DNA of 64,000 bases from Wyeomyia smithii (Eukaryota > Arthropoda > Insecta > Diptera > Culicidae). This document shows, in pieces, positions 34,549-46,178 of this stretch. The notes under the pieces were generated by a model. That model did not search any database. It had not been told where the DNA came from and saw nothing but the letters and a program-made list of their open reading frames with translations. The stretch lies in NCBI RefSeq assembly GCF_029784165.1, contig NC_073696.1:248429971-248493970 (forward strand). Reading direction: 5' to 3'. Position numbers and translations under genes: made by a program. The first letter of the stretch is position 1; each line of letters opens with the position of its first letter.

Positions 34549-35829
34549 GATGTTTTAACGTGTAGCGATGAATGAACGAGATCAACACTGCCAGCGAATT
34601 ATCTGGTGCGATGAGGAGGGTATGCCTGCCGAATACGTGGTAACGGTAATGACGTCTGGCGCCAAATGTTCACCGAGCTGCGCCCAATTTATAATCAACG
34701 AGAATGCGGCACGTTTTGCAGAACGCCTTCCCAAAGCAGTTGAAGTCATCAAGAACGGTCATTACGTTGACGATATGTTAGTCAACGTCGACACAGAAGA
34801 AGAGGCAATAAAGCTAGCGAAGGATATCCAGTACATCCACCTACAGGGCGGCTTCACAATGAGAAACTGGATCTCAAATTCAACATCCGTCATGCAAGCA
34901 CTGGGTGAAACTGGAAAGGTCGAGAAAAGCTTGAGTATAAACGATGAAACGGTACTTGAAAAAGTCCTCGGAATGTGGTGGGACACTAAGACGGATACAT
35001 TCCGCTTCAAGCTCTCCACTGAGCGTAATCAAAACATTTCGTCTGCTAACAAAAACCCCACCAAACGCGATGTATTGCGCGTGCTAATGTAAATCTACGA
35101 CCCCCTCGGACTGATAGCACACTACATGATTTATCTGAAACTGCTGTTCCAGGAAATATGGAGGGCGGGAACTTCATGGGATGACGAGATTGGCGACAAA
35201 CAGTTAGTAAAATGGCGGAATTGGCTGCAGCTTTTGGTGAAGGTTGAATCCGTGCGAATTCCTCGTTGCTACCATGTGTCTCCTTCGGTTAATGAGCAAC
35301 GTACAATCGAGTTGCATACGTTTGTGGATGCCAGCGAACTCAGTTACGCAGCAGTTTGTTATTTGCGGTTCGTCGAGGGAGATAAAATTCGTTGTTCGTT
35401 AGTCGGTTTGAAATGCAAAGTAGCACCTATTAAATTTGTATCCATCTCTCGGCTTGAACTCGAAGCGGCGAAAATTGGTGCCCGTTTAGCAAAAACCGTT
35501 ATGGATGGACATACGATTAAGATTGTTAGACGGTTTTTTTGGACAGATGCTCGTGACGTAATGTGCTGGCTAAAACCAGATCACCGGAAATATTCCCAGT
35601 TCGTTGCCTTTCGTGTTGGGGAGATTTTAGAAATCACAGATGTTGAAGAGTGGAAATGGATTCGTGGGAAACTAAATGTTGCCGATGAAGGCACAAAATG
35701 GGATGGCCTACCAAGCTTTGAAATTAACTGCCGATGGTTTGCGGGACCTCCTTTCTTATCGAAACCGAGATCGGAATGGCCAGAGGCATCGATCAAAGAA
35801 GACACAAACGAAGAACTCAGACCAAGCGT
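34549..35829 (+). pseudogene. BEL/Pao reverse transcriptase and RNase H
   Basis: After the deletion and a TAA within the EMF/RVA segment (about 34555), the frame runs through MNERDQHCQRIIW and the polymerase active site HYVDDMLVNV (about 34761-34790). A TAA at about 35090 replaces one codon before IYDPLGLIAHYM, in the same frame, so it is a simple nonsense change. The RNase H part includes LHTFVDASELSYAAV and FFWTDARDVMCWL (about 35535-35575). At 35819-35829 the reading frame is cut by the SINE. Confidence 0.85.
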
Positions 35830-36329
35830 AGGGGAGCTGCGTAGCCGCAAGGTTACAGAGTCTGCTTTGTCAAGCGGATGGTCGTGGGTTCGAATCTTAG
35901 TAGAACCAGGCCATCCGATGTCAAAAAGGACTTAAGCATGGGTTTATTCTCAGGCTCCCCACCACCAGTTACCCTTCCTTTACGCTGAAATCTACAAAAA
36001 TACCTTTGCGTGACTCCCTCTTAACAAAAAATAAGTCCCTCTTATCAATAAAACTGGCCAGAAGGACGCACGACGAAACTTCTACAGGGAATTATAATTG
36101 GTGATATTTGGCAAGAGGAACGAGTATCGGTATAGTAGAACAGTAAGCGTGTAAGGAAGAGTAGCACATTACACACAAGCACTGATGAACAATAATAATA
36201 AGCATGCCACTTCTCAATAGAGGTATTGCTATTAACAGAAGTGCGGGATACAGCAGACACCCGGGCATATCTCACAATAGATCTACGATTCTGGTCGCAG
36301 TGAGGAAGCCCATACAGGAAAAAAAAAAA
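35830..36329 (+). mobile_element. tRNA-derived SINE nested in the BEL/Pao element (500 bp)
   Basis: An exact 11-bp target duplication, AGACCAAGCGT, lies at 35819-35829 and 36330-36340. The insert starts GGGGAGCTGCGTAGCCGCAA (box-A-like), has box B GGTTCGAATC at about 35888, and ends in a run of A that merges with the duplication. Length and layout suit an Aedes Feilai-type SINE, but that name is a guess. The RPSV codons of the host polyprotein occur on both sides through the duplication, and the coding frame continues correctly after the insert. Confidence 0.9.
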
Positions 36330-37891
36330 AGACCAAGCGTGCTGCATCATCACGCCCAGGTGCCCGGAGGAATCTTGTGTCCACAGAACTACTCCGATTG
36401 GGGCCATTTACAACGACTTACCGCTTTGACGCAACGTTTCCCTGCCAATATCAAACGAAAACGGAAAGGTGAGTTCTTGCTGCGAGGACCGCTAACAAGC
36501 CAAGAACTGCTTGCAGCGAGTAATTTTCTATATAAGCGCGCTCAATGGGAATGCTACCAAGAGGAAATGTCATTGCTTTCTGCGGGTAAGCTAAATTTTC
36601 CGAAAACCAGCTACTTACGAAAACTTAGCCCGTTTCTCGACGACGCTGGAGTAATGCGTATACAAGGCCGCATTGATATTTGTGATTTTGCTGACGAGCA
36701 AACACAATTTCCGATTGTGCTACCGAGACGTCATCCTCTTACAAAACTAGTGCTTCAAGATCTCCATGAGAGGTATCACCATCAATGCAATGAAACATTT
36801 GTAAATGAGGCTCGGAGGAAATTCGAAATTCCAAGAGTGCGTGTGGAATGCGATAGAGTTCGTAGAGAGTGTATCCGTTGTAAAATCCGTCGTGCTAAAC
36901 CTGACCCTCCCAAAATGGCAAACCTACCGAAAGAGCGGTTAGCGGCCTTTGTGAGGCCGTTTTCTTACATAGGGGTAGACTATTTCGGCCCGTACCAAGT
37001 CGTCATTGGGCGACGTACTGAGAAGCGTTATGGTGTACTGGTTACTTGCTTAACAACACGTGGAATTCACATCGAGATAGCCCTCTCCACAGATTCGTGC
37101 ATAATGGCTCTTCGTAACTGTTTTTCTAGACGAGGAACACCATTGCAAATAATAAGCGATCGAGGTACCAATTTGGTGGGAGCGTCGAAGGAACTCAAAA
37201 CAGCTTTGGATCAAGTCGACAGCGACAAAGTTGTTCGTGAGTTCACTACGACGTCTACTTCATGGATCTTCAATCCCCCGGCATCCCCGCATATGGGCGG
37301 CATATGGGAAAGGATGATACAGACGGTTAAAAAGATCCTAGAAGAAATTAAACCGAAACGCTTGCTATCCGATGAAGTCCTTAGGAATCTTATGGCAGAA
37401 ATCGAAAACATCGTGAATAGCAGGCCCTTGACCCATGTTCCCGTTGACGGTGAATCATCTCTCGCTCCACCGCAACACCGAACCATTTTTTGGTTGGATC
37501 ATCGAACGGTTCTAAACCTTTGGTGCCGTACGACGATAGCGGTTTGGCTTTGTAGCACTCGTGGAAAACATCGCAGGTACTGGCAAACTATTTTTGGAAG
37601 CGCTGGGTGAACGAGTATACTCCCATAATTACACGCCGGGAAAAGTGGTTTAGCGCGGTGAAAGCTATTGCTGTTGGGGACATTGTCATCGTCGTCGACC
37701 CCAACTTTCCGAGGAACTGCTGGCCCAAAGGAAGTATTGTTGCAGTGAAGGTTTCGAAAGACGGTCAAGTACGCTCAGCAACGGTTCAGACCGCGGCTGG
37801 CATCTACGAGAGACCTGCGGTGAAATCGGCGGTGCTGGACATCGGGGCAAACAGGAGTATGCTGGACCAGGGTCCAACTACTGGGGGGGAC
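36330..37891 (+). pseudogene. BEL/Pao integrase region, frameshifted
   Basis: It begins with the connection domain, then an HHCC zinc-binding part (HERYHHQCN ... CIRCKIR, about 36760-36890). The catalytic core follows with D in VDYFGPY (36978-36980), D in ISDRGTN (37158-37160) and E in GGIWERM (37308-37310). DUF5641 follows after a frame change near 37470, as VGDIVIVVDPNFPRN and AVKVSKDGQVRSATV (37670-37790). All three catalytic residues are present, but the frame is broken. A G-run just before 37891 is the polypurine tract. Confidence 0.88.
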
Positions 37892-38365
37892 TGTTGTGAA
37901 CGCCCCTCGTCAGTGAGCGCACCTTGAAACCTACATGCCGACTGATAACGACAGATCTGTCATTTGTTGCTGAATTGAGGGAAGCAGATCGAACCTAACG
38001 ATAAAAACTTCCTTTTGCTTGGAGATCGCCGAGGAGTGCGCACGCGTGAAATTATATATCTGTACGACTTTAAGCCAAACGTGTTAATTGTGCATTTGTT
38101 AACCTTGAAATCGTAGAGTAAGCTGAACTGAAACTTGATCTAAATTTAAATTAAATTGGAAATTTGTTTGTAGGTAAAATTAGTTATTAAATTAAACCAT
38201 TGTATTCCGAGTAAAGCGAGCCAGAAAGTTACAAAACGTAAGCTTAATTAAAACTTAATATTATATCCTATACTATATCCTGATAATTTGCAGGAAACTT
38301 TAACTTGGATAATAAACCAGTTGTAAAGTTTCGGAATTCGCTTTCTTTACGTTGCAAAGGCAACA
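37892..38365 (+). repeat. 3' LTR of the BEL/Pao element
   Basis: 474 bp, identical in length to the 5' LTR. Differences include a three-base cluster near 38123-38132 and two bases near 38194. It is followed by the AGAGT duplication. Confidence 0.93.
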
Positions 38366-38400
38366 AGAGTAGTGAGGGCAAAAGTACGCACTTAATTGTT
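38366..38400 (+). repeat. Repeat interrupted by the BEL/Pao insertion
   Basis: AGAGTAGTGAGGGCAAAAGT continues into ACGCAC. The same phrase occurs at 45776-45802 (AGAGTAGTGAAGGGCAAAAG). The BEL element therefore landed in a copy of this repeat. Confidence 0.65.
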
Positions 38401-39290
38401 TTTACAACAAAACTAGTTCAAAAAACTATTATAAAGTTCGGTTTTGATTCCAAGCGGTACATGAACCTATTGTCTTTAAAACGTAGTACCAGAGGTTTTC
38501 GAATTTTGTTCGTAGCATGAGAATTTCACTTTTTGGAAAAAAAAACTCAAAGCGTTACAGCGGTGCCTCGGAATATATTTTTTATTCCGGTTTTCTGGGG
38601 ATATGTTTCGAAATTGAAAGATTTTATGAATATTGGAAAAGAACTTTACAATTGTTGGTTTTTATTGTTTTGGGTGTTTTAGTAATCTGCCCTGAAAATG
38701 CACCTTCCGGAATAGATTGAATAAGAGAATGTTTAATGGATTAAATCTTATTACACTGAAATTACTCAAAGTATAATCTATCGTTTCGTGCTATTTTTAC
38801 TCATCTTTTAAATAAAGAACAAAGTGTCGAAGTTTCACTCTAAAAAACGATGCTTCATAGACCGGAACAAATGAAATGAATCAGAAGGAGCAATGTCTAG
38901 GACTTTCTAACGATGACAGGAATTTTAGCGCTTCTAAATAAATTTTCACTAATTTTGTAACATGAAGCCTAATATTGTCGTGGTTTCGATCCTTGAATTG
39001 CTGACGTTTTTCCATTAACGCCTGACTCAAATGCATCAATTGACGTTTGAAGAGGTCTGTGATCCGTTATCCACGGATTTTTTTTCTTCGATAATGCTTG
39101 AGCAACGGTTGTTCCCTTAAGGTAACACTTTCTGAAATAGAGCGCTCCAAGAAGTCGACATTTTTCACAGTTTTCAATTTTCAAAAAGTTGTTACTTTCG
39201 AACCGTTTGATTGATTTGAAATTTTTTGCCGTCAAATTGAAGGTAATTAGTGGAAAACAGTATTTTCAATAACAATAACTATACCGAACT
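38401..39290. other. Unassigned AT-rich DNA
   Basis: Nothing recognised beyond the continuation of the interrupted repeat. Confidence 0.4.
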
Positions 39291-39763
39291 AATATAGTCA
39301 TACTCCCATATAAGGAAAACTCGATATAAGGCTATCTCGATATAACGTAACTCGATATAACGTAGATTTTCAAGATGTATTGAAATTCAAAATGAATGAT
39401 GCAGTAATTGTTTTTACATTGCTTCAAAAAATGTTTGTAGTTAGTTTTGAAACCAAAAAAACCAATGCGAAAATTATCCCAAATGGGCATAAGAATGGTT
39501 TAAAAATACTGATAGGTGATGGGAAATAGCTTTTCACGCATCTTTGAGTCTTGTATCAATTCAAAAAAAAATTTTTGCTTGTTGAAAATTTTCCTACATG
39601 GACATATGAAAGGTTTAAAAACACTGATAGGTGATGGGAAATAGGTTTTCGCGCATCTTTGATGAATCATTAACAATCTTGCATAAATTATAAAAAAATA
39701 GATGTTTTGCTTCGATATAAGGTAACTCGACATAACGTAACGAAAATAAAAATAAAGACTGTA
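39291..39763. repeat. Repeat with CTCGATATAACG words and an internal 114-bp duplication
   Basis: CTCGATATAAGG, CTCGATATAACGTAA and CTCGATATAACGTAG lie at 39329-39365, and TTCGATATAAGGTAA and CTCGACATAACGTAA at 39712-39740, all on the same strand. Between them TACTGATAGGTGATGGGAAA (39508) recurs almost unchanged at 39622. The outer ends TAGTCATAC and GACTGTA resemble pogo-type termini at TA sites, but the TIR match is weak. Confidence 0.5.
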
Positions 39764-39978
39764 TGATTGTAACACAAACTGTATTTTGCCATTTTGAAAG
39801 TTTTAAGACCAAGAAGACCCTAGCGTTTGATATTTTTGTTTGGATCTTCCAGTCAATTTCACAAATTTTGACGGAGCCATACATGTTTATTTTGGACAGA
39901 AATTTTTTAAACCCTCTAATTGCAGTGACCAAGCGCCTCCATAGAAAAAGCTACTGCAACATTTCAATGGAGGCGCTT
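39764..39978. repeat. Hairpin-family repeat, copy B
   Basis: ACAAACTGTATTTTGCC, then GACCAAGAAGACCCTAGCG and TTTGATATTTTTG form the common module. The hairpin arms AAGCGCCTCCAT (39931-39942) and ATGGAGGCGCTT (39967-39978) are perfect inverses around a loop with AGAAAAAGCTA. Confidence 0.7.
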
Positions 39979-40025
39979 TTTAACTCATAAGCTGTACACC
40001 GTATTTTTTTTATATTTTAGCGGTG

Positions 40026-41708
40026 CACAGTGGGGCGCTCCATACAAAGGCTGGCAAAAAAGTGTCGATAAATACGACAAAAACTTGGTATTTACATAAT
40101 TTTGGGGCGCTGAACACGAGTTTGGCATCCATTTTTTTGTTTGGGGCCGTCCATGAAGCGCGAAATCCAATTTTTAATATTTTTTGGCACTTTTTTCCTT
40201 TATTATAGAATTATATGATCTTTGACCACAAGTAGTGCCATCGGGCATCCTCCCCATTGAAAAAAAAATACGTAATTTATGGACGACCTCTCGAACTGAA
40301 CAAATTTTGCCTAAATATATATATATTTTTTTAATAAACTAAAACAACAACATACAAACTAATTACAAATTGAAAAAATCATCATCAGCATCATCATTTT
40401 TCGCTGTGATCGCTTAAACCTCGTGTTGAATTGTTTCCAGAAAATTTGAAGTTCATCAAAAATGTCTTTCGCTGTAATTTTCATTTCTTCTAGTAATTTT
40501 CGACGTTTCATTGTTTCTTATATATGTTATCTATCTAATCCGGTTTCTATGGTTGAAAGAGAACATTTAAATACATGTATAACACCATGAATTGACAACT
40601 TATTAGACATTGTATTAGGTGGTGCCGCTGAAGTTGAAGGCTCCATAATAAAATTCAACGAATTTATGAATTCGAAAACCAAGACACTGGCATGACCTAA
40701 CGTTCTAAATGAATACGAAAAGATGCGGAGGGCGACGACTGTTCTTTGTTTTTTTCTCATAAAGCAAAATATGTGCTTTACTTTTGTATGCAAACGAGTG
40801 CGAAGCAAAAGCAATTTTCAAACGGGCTATTGTTAGCCGGAGTTTGATGCTATGAATTTGCTGCTAGTATTTGACACTTCAATCAGTTTAGCGAAGTTCT
40901 TGATCATAAATTGAAAAGGGCTGAATATTTTTAATATTGTTTCAAATTTGCAGAAAGTGATAAAGTTTGACATAATTAAAATTTCATAAAGATTTGTTTA
41001 CTGTTTTCTTGTTTAACACTTATTTTATAACTTTTCATTGATAAATTTTGTGATTTTTGCCCAAATTTATATTTTATCCTTACGAATTGAGTACGATATC
41101 ATAAATTTTCATTAATGGGGTATCATGGTTATGATTAAAATTTATCCTGGATGAAATTTCAACTTCAAAAATGAAAACTAAAAAAATCTGCCATCGCTTT
41201 CTTCACTAAAATGACAATTCGCGCAGTTTTGCGCTACAGCGGACAATATGCATTTGAAAGCTTACGTTTTTATCTAAATTTTGAATTTAGTCCCAACCGT
41301 GGCAAACTGCGGCAACTAAACTTTCAAGCTACTTTTCTACAAAAAAATCACGTTGTTTTAAATTGTTTTCTAGTGTCAGGCCTACTATGATCTAATTTCA
41401 CAATATCTAATGAAAAGGGTTTGTTTTGCACAATAATTACAACAACTTTTTCTTTGACGTCAAAAAAATCTAAACTATCATTGAAGCTACAGAGCGTTTC
41501 AAAGGAATGTACTTTTTTCAAAAAAAAAAAAAAAAGACAAAAACGTCAGTTCGCCAAGCTTTGAAAAGTCATAAAAAATTCAGATTTCATGATATTGCCA
41601 AATTTTGGATTTAGACACTTGAATGTTATAGCAATAAAGGAAAAATATTATGAAACGGCAAACGAAAAAAAAAATTTTTTGGCTGATGGCCAGCGATTCC
41701 CCACTGTG
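40026..41708. mobile_element. 1.7-kb element with CACAGTGGGG ends and CGGTG duplication
   Basis: The left end CACAGTGGGGCGCTCC and right end CCCCACTGTG are inverted over 10 bases. CGGTG flanks both sides (40021-40025 and 41709-41713). No transposase frame is visible; minus-strand 40527-40814 is open but featureless. A smaller element is nested at 40143-40290. Confidence 0.6.
40143..40290. mobile_element. Nested small element with GGGGCCGTCCATgAA-type ends
   Basis: The left end GGGGCCGTCCATGAAGCG and the inverse of the right end GAGGTCGTCCATAAATTACG match at most of the first 15 positions. The phrase CGTCCATAAATTACG is typical of a widespread insect MITE group with related members at 43055 and 45160. 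Confidence 0.45.
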
Positions 41709-41713
41709 CGGTG

Positions 41714-43054
41714 GTATTGACTATTGACGGATTTCGCACCAACTTGACCAGATGGTGGCAGCCCCCCTTTTAGAATTTTATAACAGTTTGTGAACGTGTA
41801 GTTTGTTAGCTTCTGTAGCATTCCGATGGTTTCGAGGCGTTTGCAACCATTGCATTGTTAAGCCAAATCCAAGTGATTCGTATAGCACTAGGAGGGTTTA
41901 TTTTCGAGCTTTTTCTATTGTTCGAGACATTGTATGTCTTTCAAGTCATAATTTCTTTTTTAACGATCAATGGATAAGTGATTTTGCTTAATTTTTAGTT
42001 GGCTGGCGAAATGATTAGCGTCACTGAAGATTTGACCTTCGAGATGCTAATGAAAAATTTACTCAAGGGGTTATATACCTTTTTGCTCGAGAAAAATGAA
42101 GAAAGTTTATTTTTTTTTAGGAGTGTAACAATTTTTTTTATTACAATAATTCTAATATTACAATTTTAAACAACAAAAAAGCATGTGTTTATAAAAATAA
42201 TCGGTTGTTGTTGAAGTTATGATCTATTCCCCGAAACTGTTTTTCATAAGAAGCTTGTGGTGTTTACGATGGAGGATCAGTAGGTCAACTTAATTCATAA
42301 AACTCATCGTTCCAACGCTTTTCCCCTAAATCCAAAAAATTGCATTCAAAACTTTACCGACAAAGTGAATCATTTTGCATCAGAAGGGAGGAGAGGAGCT
42401 TGTTTACAAGACACGACTGCAAAGTCAACGTTTAAATTTTGACAGTCTGGTTTAGCCAGCAATTGGTTTAGGAATACACTCGATTGCGGTTAATCAATTT
42501 GATGGTGTAAAGCTGTTAAGTTCAGTAATAATTCTGATAATTAAGAAAAGCGTTGATTAATTGACTTGAAGTCTTTCGATAATGTTGAAGGTTATTTATA
42601 GAGTACCACTCCAACATCAAAACAAAACAACGTGGGTGAAACTCACTTTTAATGCTTGAATTGAATATATGTGGTCGTTCTTAAAAGAACGATTGGTTTT
42701 AGTTGGTTCTAGTCGGTTGAACACCTCCCTGGGCAATAGTAGAGCCGGATGAATGCTTGTTCATTTTCGTTAGCAAAAAATTTGTCATCTAAAAATAATT
42801 AAAAAAATCATTTAATAAACTAACCTAATTGAACTAACTGCACTGATCTGTTGCTAGATAGGAACTGCCTTAAACTGTTATAGAATGCGCTTTCCAGACA
42901 AAACATAGCTAGTGGAATCGCACTCGGAGCATGTCAAATAATGTGGAATCCCGTCGATCCGCTAACTGGACATTGCGGATTGCCGACTGCATACGGCACG
43001 AGATGATTCTCGTTTTATTGTTAGTCCAATGGTATACTACAAGCGTCCTCATGG
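41714..43054. other. Unassigned DNA
   Basis: No gene or repeat recognised. Confidence 0.45.
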
Positions 43055-43308
43055 GGGCCGTTCCTAAACCACGTGATCATAAAGAGGGGTACCGGGGGTT
43101 TGTCAAAAGACCACGAAAGGCCACGCACGGGGGTGGGGGGTTAACGAAATGACCACGTGATAATAATAAAAAAGTAAGAATTAAAGTGAGTTTTTGGCAC
43201 TTGACAAATGAAAAGACCACGTGGTTGAAGTCGCAAGGGGGGGACCAAAAGACCACCGGGGGTATGAAAACTGATCAAAATATGACCACGTGGTTAAGGA
43301 ACGGTCCC
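43055..43308. mobile_element. G-rich MITE with GACCACGTGG words (254 bp)
   Basis: The left end GGGCCGTTCCTAAACCACGT and the inverse of the right end GGGACCGTTCCTTAACCACG agree apart from a few positions. GACCACGTG-like words and G-runs repeat inside, giving several short but meaningless frames. Confidence 0.75.
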
Positions 43309-43531
43309 AGCGTCGTTTTCATCAATGTCAACAACTCTGCTGGAAGGTACCTAATCAAAACCGCAAGATCAACAGGTTCTCCAGCACCCACGCGCATTAT
43401 TTTCATTACGCAGCAGACAATGTACCGATGGTTGAAGCCCACCACGAGATGAATATCCCTCGACTTGGCCACGACCAGACATTTGAACTTGCAAATTCGA
43501 TTGAACGAAATAGCAATGAACAAAACTGCTA

Positions 43532-43771
43532 GGGTAATCGCTCCATTATTCATCTCAACAGCTAGGTGCACCTGTATTCATCTTATTTCTCTCATTTGTC
43601 CAATTTACGTAAAATTTCTATAAATTTTGAAAGTACATCTACTTGCTTCTCGATTTTGTCAAGTGGTTTAAAGTTTTACGTTGAAAATATGGTAAAATTT
43701 GACGATAAATTGATCAAAAAGACGTGATGAGATGAATATAGGTACTGAGATGAATATAGGAGCGATTACCC
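43532..43771. mobile_element. 240-bp MITE with GGGTAATCGCTCC ends and TA target
   Basis: Both ends read GGGTAATCGCTCC inward and continue with TATTCATCTCA (24 of 26 bases agree). TA flanks both sides (43530-43531, 43772-43773). ATGAATATAGG-like words repeat internally. The TA target fits Tc1/mariner-type mobilisation. Confidence 0.8.
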
Positions 43772-43773
43772 TA

Positions 43774-45159
43774 CCTGTATGATGAAAAACCCGTGTGATT
43801 GTCTTAAATACCTACGGAGAGGACTAACATCACAGATAGGCACCGTCGCGTAAGTGATGGAAAGAAGGAATGTGCAAAGGGGGAGAGACTGCATTGCACA
43901 ATGTTTGTAGATATGAGGACCAATAATTCACGCGAGGTATGTTACTCTCTAATATTACCAAAGCTGAGAAGAAAAGTAACTACAACATCGGAAATGATTA
44001 CACTGGTAAACACAGGTTTTACCGTAGAGCTTAGATTGATAAAAAAATGAAAGATTATAGCTTTTTATCCATTTCTGTGAACTTGAATGCCACTAGCAAA
44101 GATAACTTTTTCTGAGACTTAACTAATAAAGTTTTCTCGTAAGGAAACGAAGAAGCGACAAATCCGGCGAGCAATTACTCAGCGACTTTTTGATGTACTT
44201 CTGGGTTTACTAAAGGCTCCAAATTCACAGGATTGGTTAAAAACCTATATTTTTTAAGGACAACTTGTTCGAGCTTTAGGGCAACTTTTTTCGCATTTTT
44301 CTACCAGTGTTATGTTGAAGTAGAAACATATTTGAAATTCATTATCGTCTAATTTTAGCTAAAACAGTTACCATGTCCAAAACCCATATAGCGCAGAGAT
44401 TTAAACCAAATTGTTAGTAAAATAAACTCACCTTTAACACCATTGAAGTCTATCAAAGAAAACTCTATGCATGAGGATTTATATCATTGTTGTTACAGCT
44501 AAAATTATTCCACAAGGCTCTCGTAACCAACGTTTATAGGTTTCGTATCTCAATGACTATTTCAGTCGAGATTCGAGCATATGGCTTGCATATGGCAACT
44601 TGGAGACTTGAAATCAACTGTAAGATAACGATTTTTTCTTTAATAATTTTTTGTTAGTTTTTTTTTTTCAAATAACTTTTCAAAGAAATATCAAAAAGTA
44701 TGACATACCGGATTGTTGTTGTGAAGAAAATATCGAAACAGGTCTTCTTTGTGATTTGAAGTTGCTAGACTACTGTTATCATCTTTTAATTACACTCTTT
44801 TCACGTTTATCATTTGGGCTCCTCTGAGAAGAGTATGTATCTACTCGAATAAATACCATTTCAATTAAGCCTGAAAATCAAAGAATTCCCTCTTCGAACT
44901 TAACTTGACACCCAGATTCATGTTTTGAAATGCTAAATAAAAATGCAATTAATGAATAAAGTTTCCAACCGACTTACAAGAATTAATTCTGAAGTTTCTC
45001 TGCAGATTTTTTGTCTGTTTGTTTCTACCTAATTCATTTAGAAAAATTTATCATGAGATACGATTATCGATACAAGTGCTTGGAAAAGTTTCAACTGTTT
45101 GTTTTATGTTTACAACGAGCATACCGTTAATCCAAAATGCCAATATCCTTTTCAATAAA
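43774..45159. other. Unassigned DNA
   Basis: No coding or repeat structure recognised. Confidence 0.45.
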
Positions 45160-45527
45160 GGGAACATCTATAAATGACGTAGCATTCGAGGGGGGATAGG
45201 GGAATTTGCAGTTTTGTGACGAAATGAGACGATGGGTAGGGTGGGGGGGTCAAGTCAAGCTACGTAGCAAATATGGAATCAGGAAAAAAATTAGATTCGT
45301 TCTAGTTGTTCTTTTTTATTACCGTGTTGTCTGTTACGGTTCATTTTCAATACTTTATTGCCTTCTCTTGTTCATTATTGATACAAATTTTCACGGGGGG
45401 GGGGGGGGGTTGTTATAAAGCTACGTCATTATCTGGAGGGGGTCTGCAACTTCGTGACGAAAAGCTACGATGGGGGAGGGGGAGTCAAAAAAACCCAAAA
45501 AAACCTACGTCATTTATACATGCTCCC
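45160..45527. mobile_element. G-rich MITE with ATCTATAAATGACGTAGC ends (368 bp)
   Basis: The left end GGGAACATCTATAAATGACG and the inverse of the right end GGGAGCATGTATAAATGACG differ at two positions. Inside are G-runs (a 15-base run near 45394-45409) and repeated TACGTCAT and GTGACGAAA words. Confidence 0.8.
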
Positions 45528-45773
45528 AAAGGGAAATTTCAAATGCAAAAAAAATTTAAAAAACTTATTTTTCTAATACCAATGGAAACATATAATACTT
45601 TTTTTTCTGATTTCGTATATCATTTTACTAAGACGCTCAAGAATTTTTTTTTCAATTTTTCATTTGTTGTTAATTTTGAGATAACGGCTGAGCTATGAGG
45701 TTATGAAAATGAAGGATTTTTCATCAATATTACCTTTTTATCAAGATTAAAAGACAATACTTGTTTTCATGTA

Positions 45774-46178
45774 GAGTAGTGAAGGGCAAAAGTACGCACG
45801 GGGTAAAAGTACGCATTGGCCTTTTCGGAGCATACGGGCGAAATAAACTGGCAACATTGTATGAATTTTCAGTATTATAACGTCAGTTAATCACACATGT
45901 AAACACATAAGATTCCGTTTAAATGGGGCGAAGCTATGAGGAAAGTTGTGTTTTGAGCTGTTTTGATCTATTTTTTTCAGTTTTGAGAACTATGATTGAC
46001 CTATTCGGAAACTACAGAAACTCGAAAACAACAGAGCTAAAAAAACTCTTGTATAATTGTGGTTTGTAGGGTGAATTTGTTTTGCCGGAAATATTTGGAT
46101 GTTTGTCCTAAAACTCAAACCAGTTGTAGGGCAAAAGTACGCATAAACCGCGGGGTAAAAGTACACACTAAGTGCCAT
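45774..46178 (+). repeat. Repeat bounded by GGGCAAAAGTACGCA words
   Basis: GGGCAAAAGTACGCACGGGG and TAAAAGTACGCATTGG open the block, and GGGCAAAAGTACGCATAAAC plus GGGGTAAAAGTACACAC close it, all in direct orientation. The left end is the same sequence that the BEL element interrupted at 38366. No gene inside. Confidence 0.6.

Larger units (their letters stand above)
31172..38365 (+). mobile_element. BEL/Pao LTR retrotransposon, complete but decayed
   Basis: Two 474-bp LTRs flank the decayed gag-pro-RT-RNase H-integrase region (nested SINE included), and the exact 5-bp target duplication AGAGT lies at 31167-31171 and 38366-38370. The LTRs begin TGTTG and end CAACA. I count about nine differences between them (about 2 percent), so the insertion is fairly recent, yet the coding region has at least five frameshifts, a stop and a deletion in RT. 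That suggests the inserted copy was already defective or was assembled from a defective template. Confidence 0.93.

Noticed and set aside
43290..43571. Frames on both strands between two MITEs
   Set aside because: No domain, and they overlap the ends of recognised MITEs.
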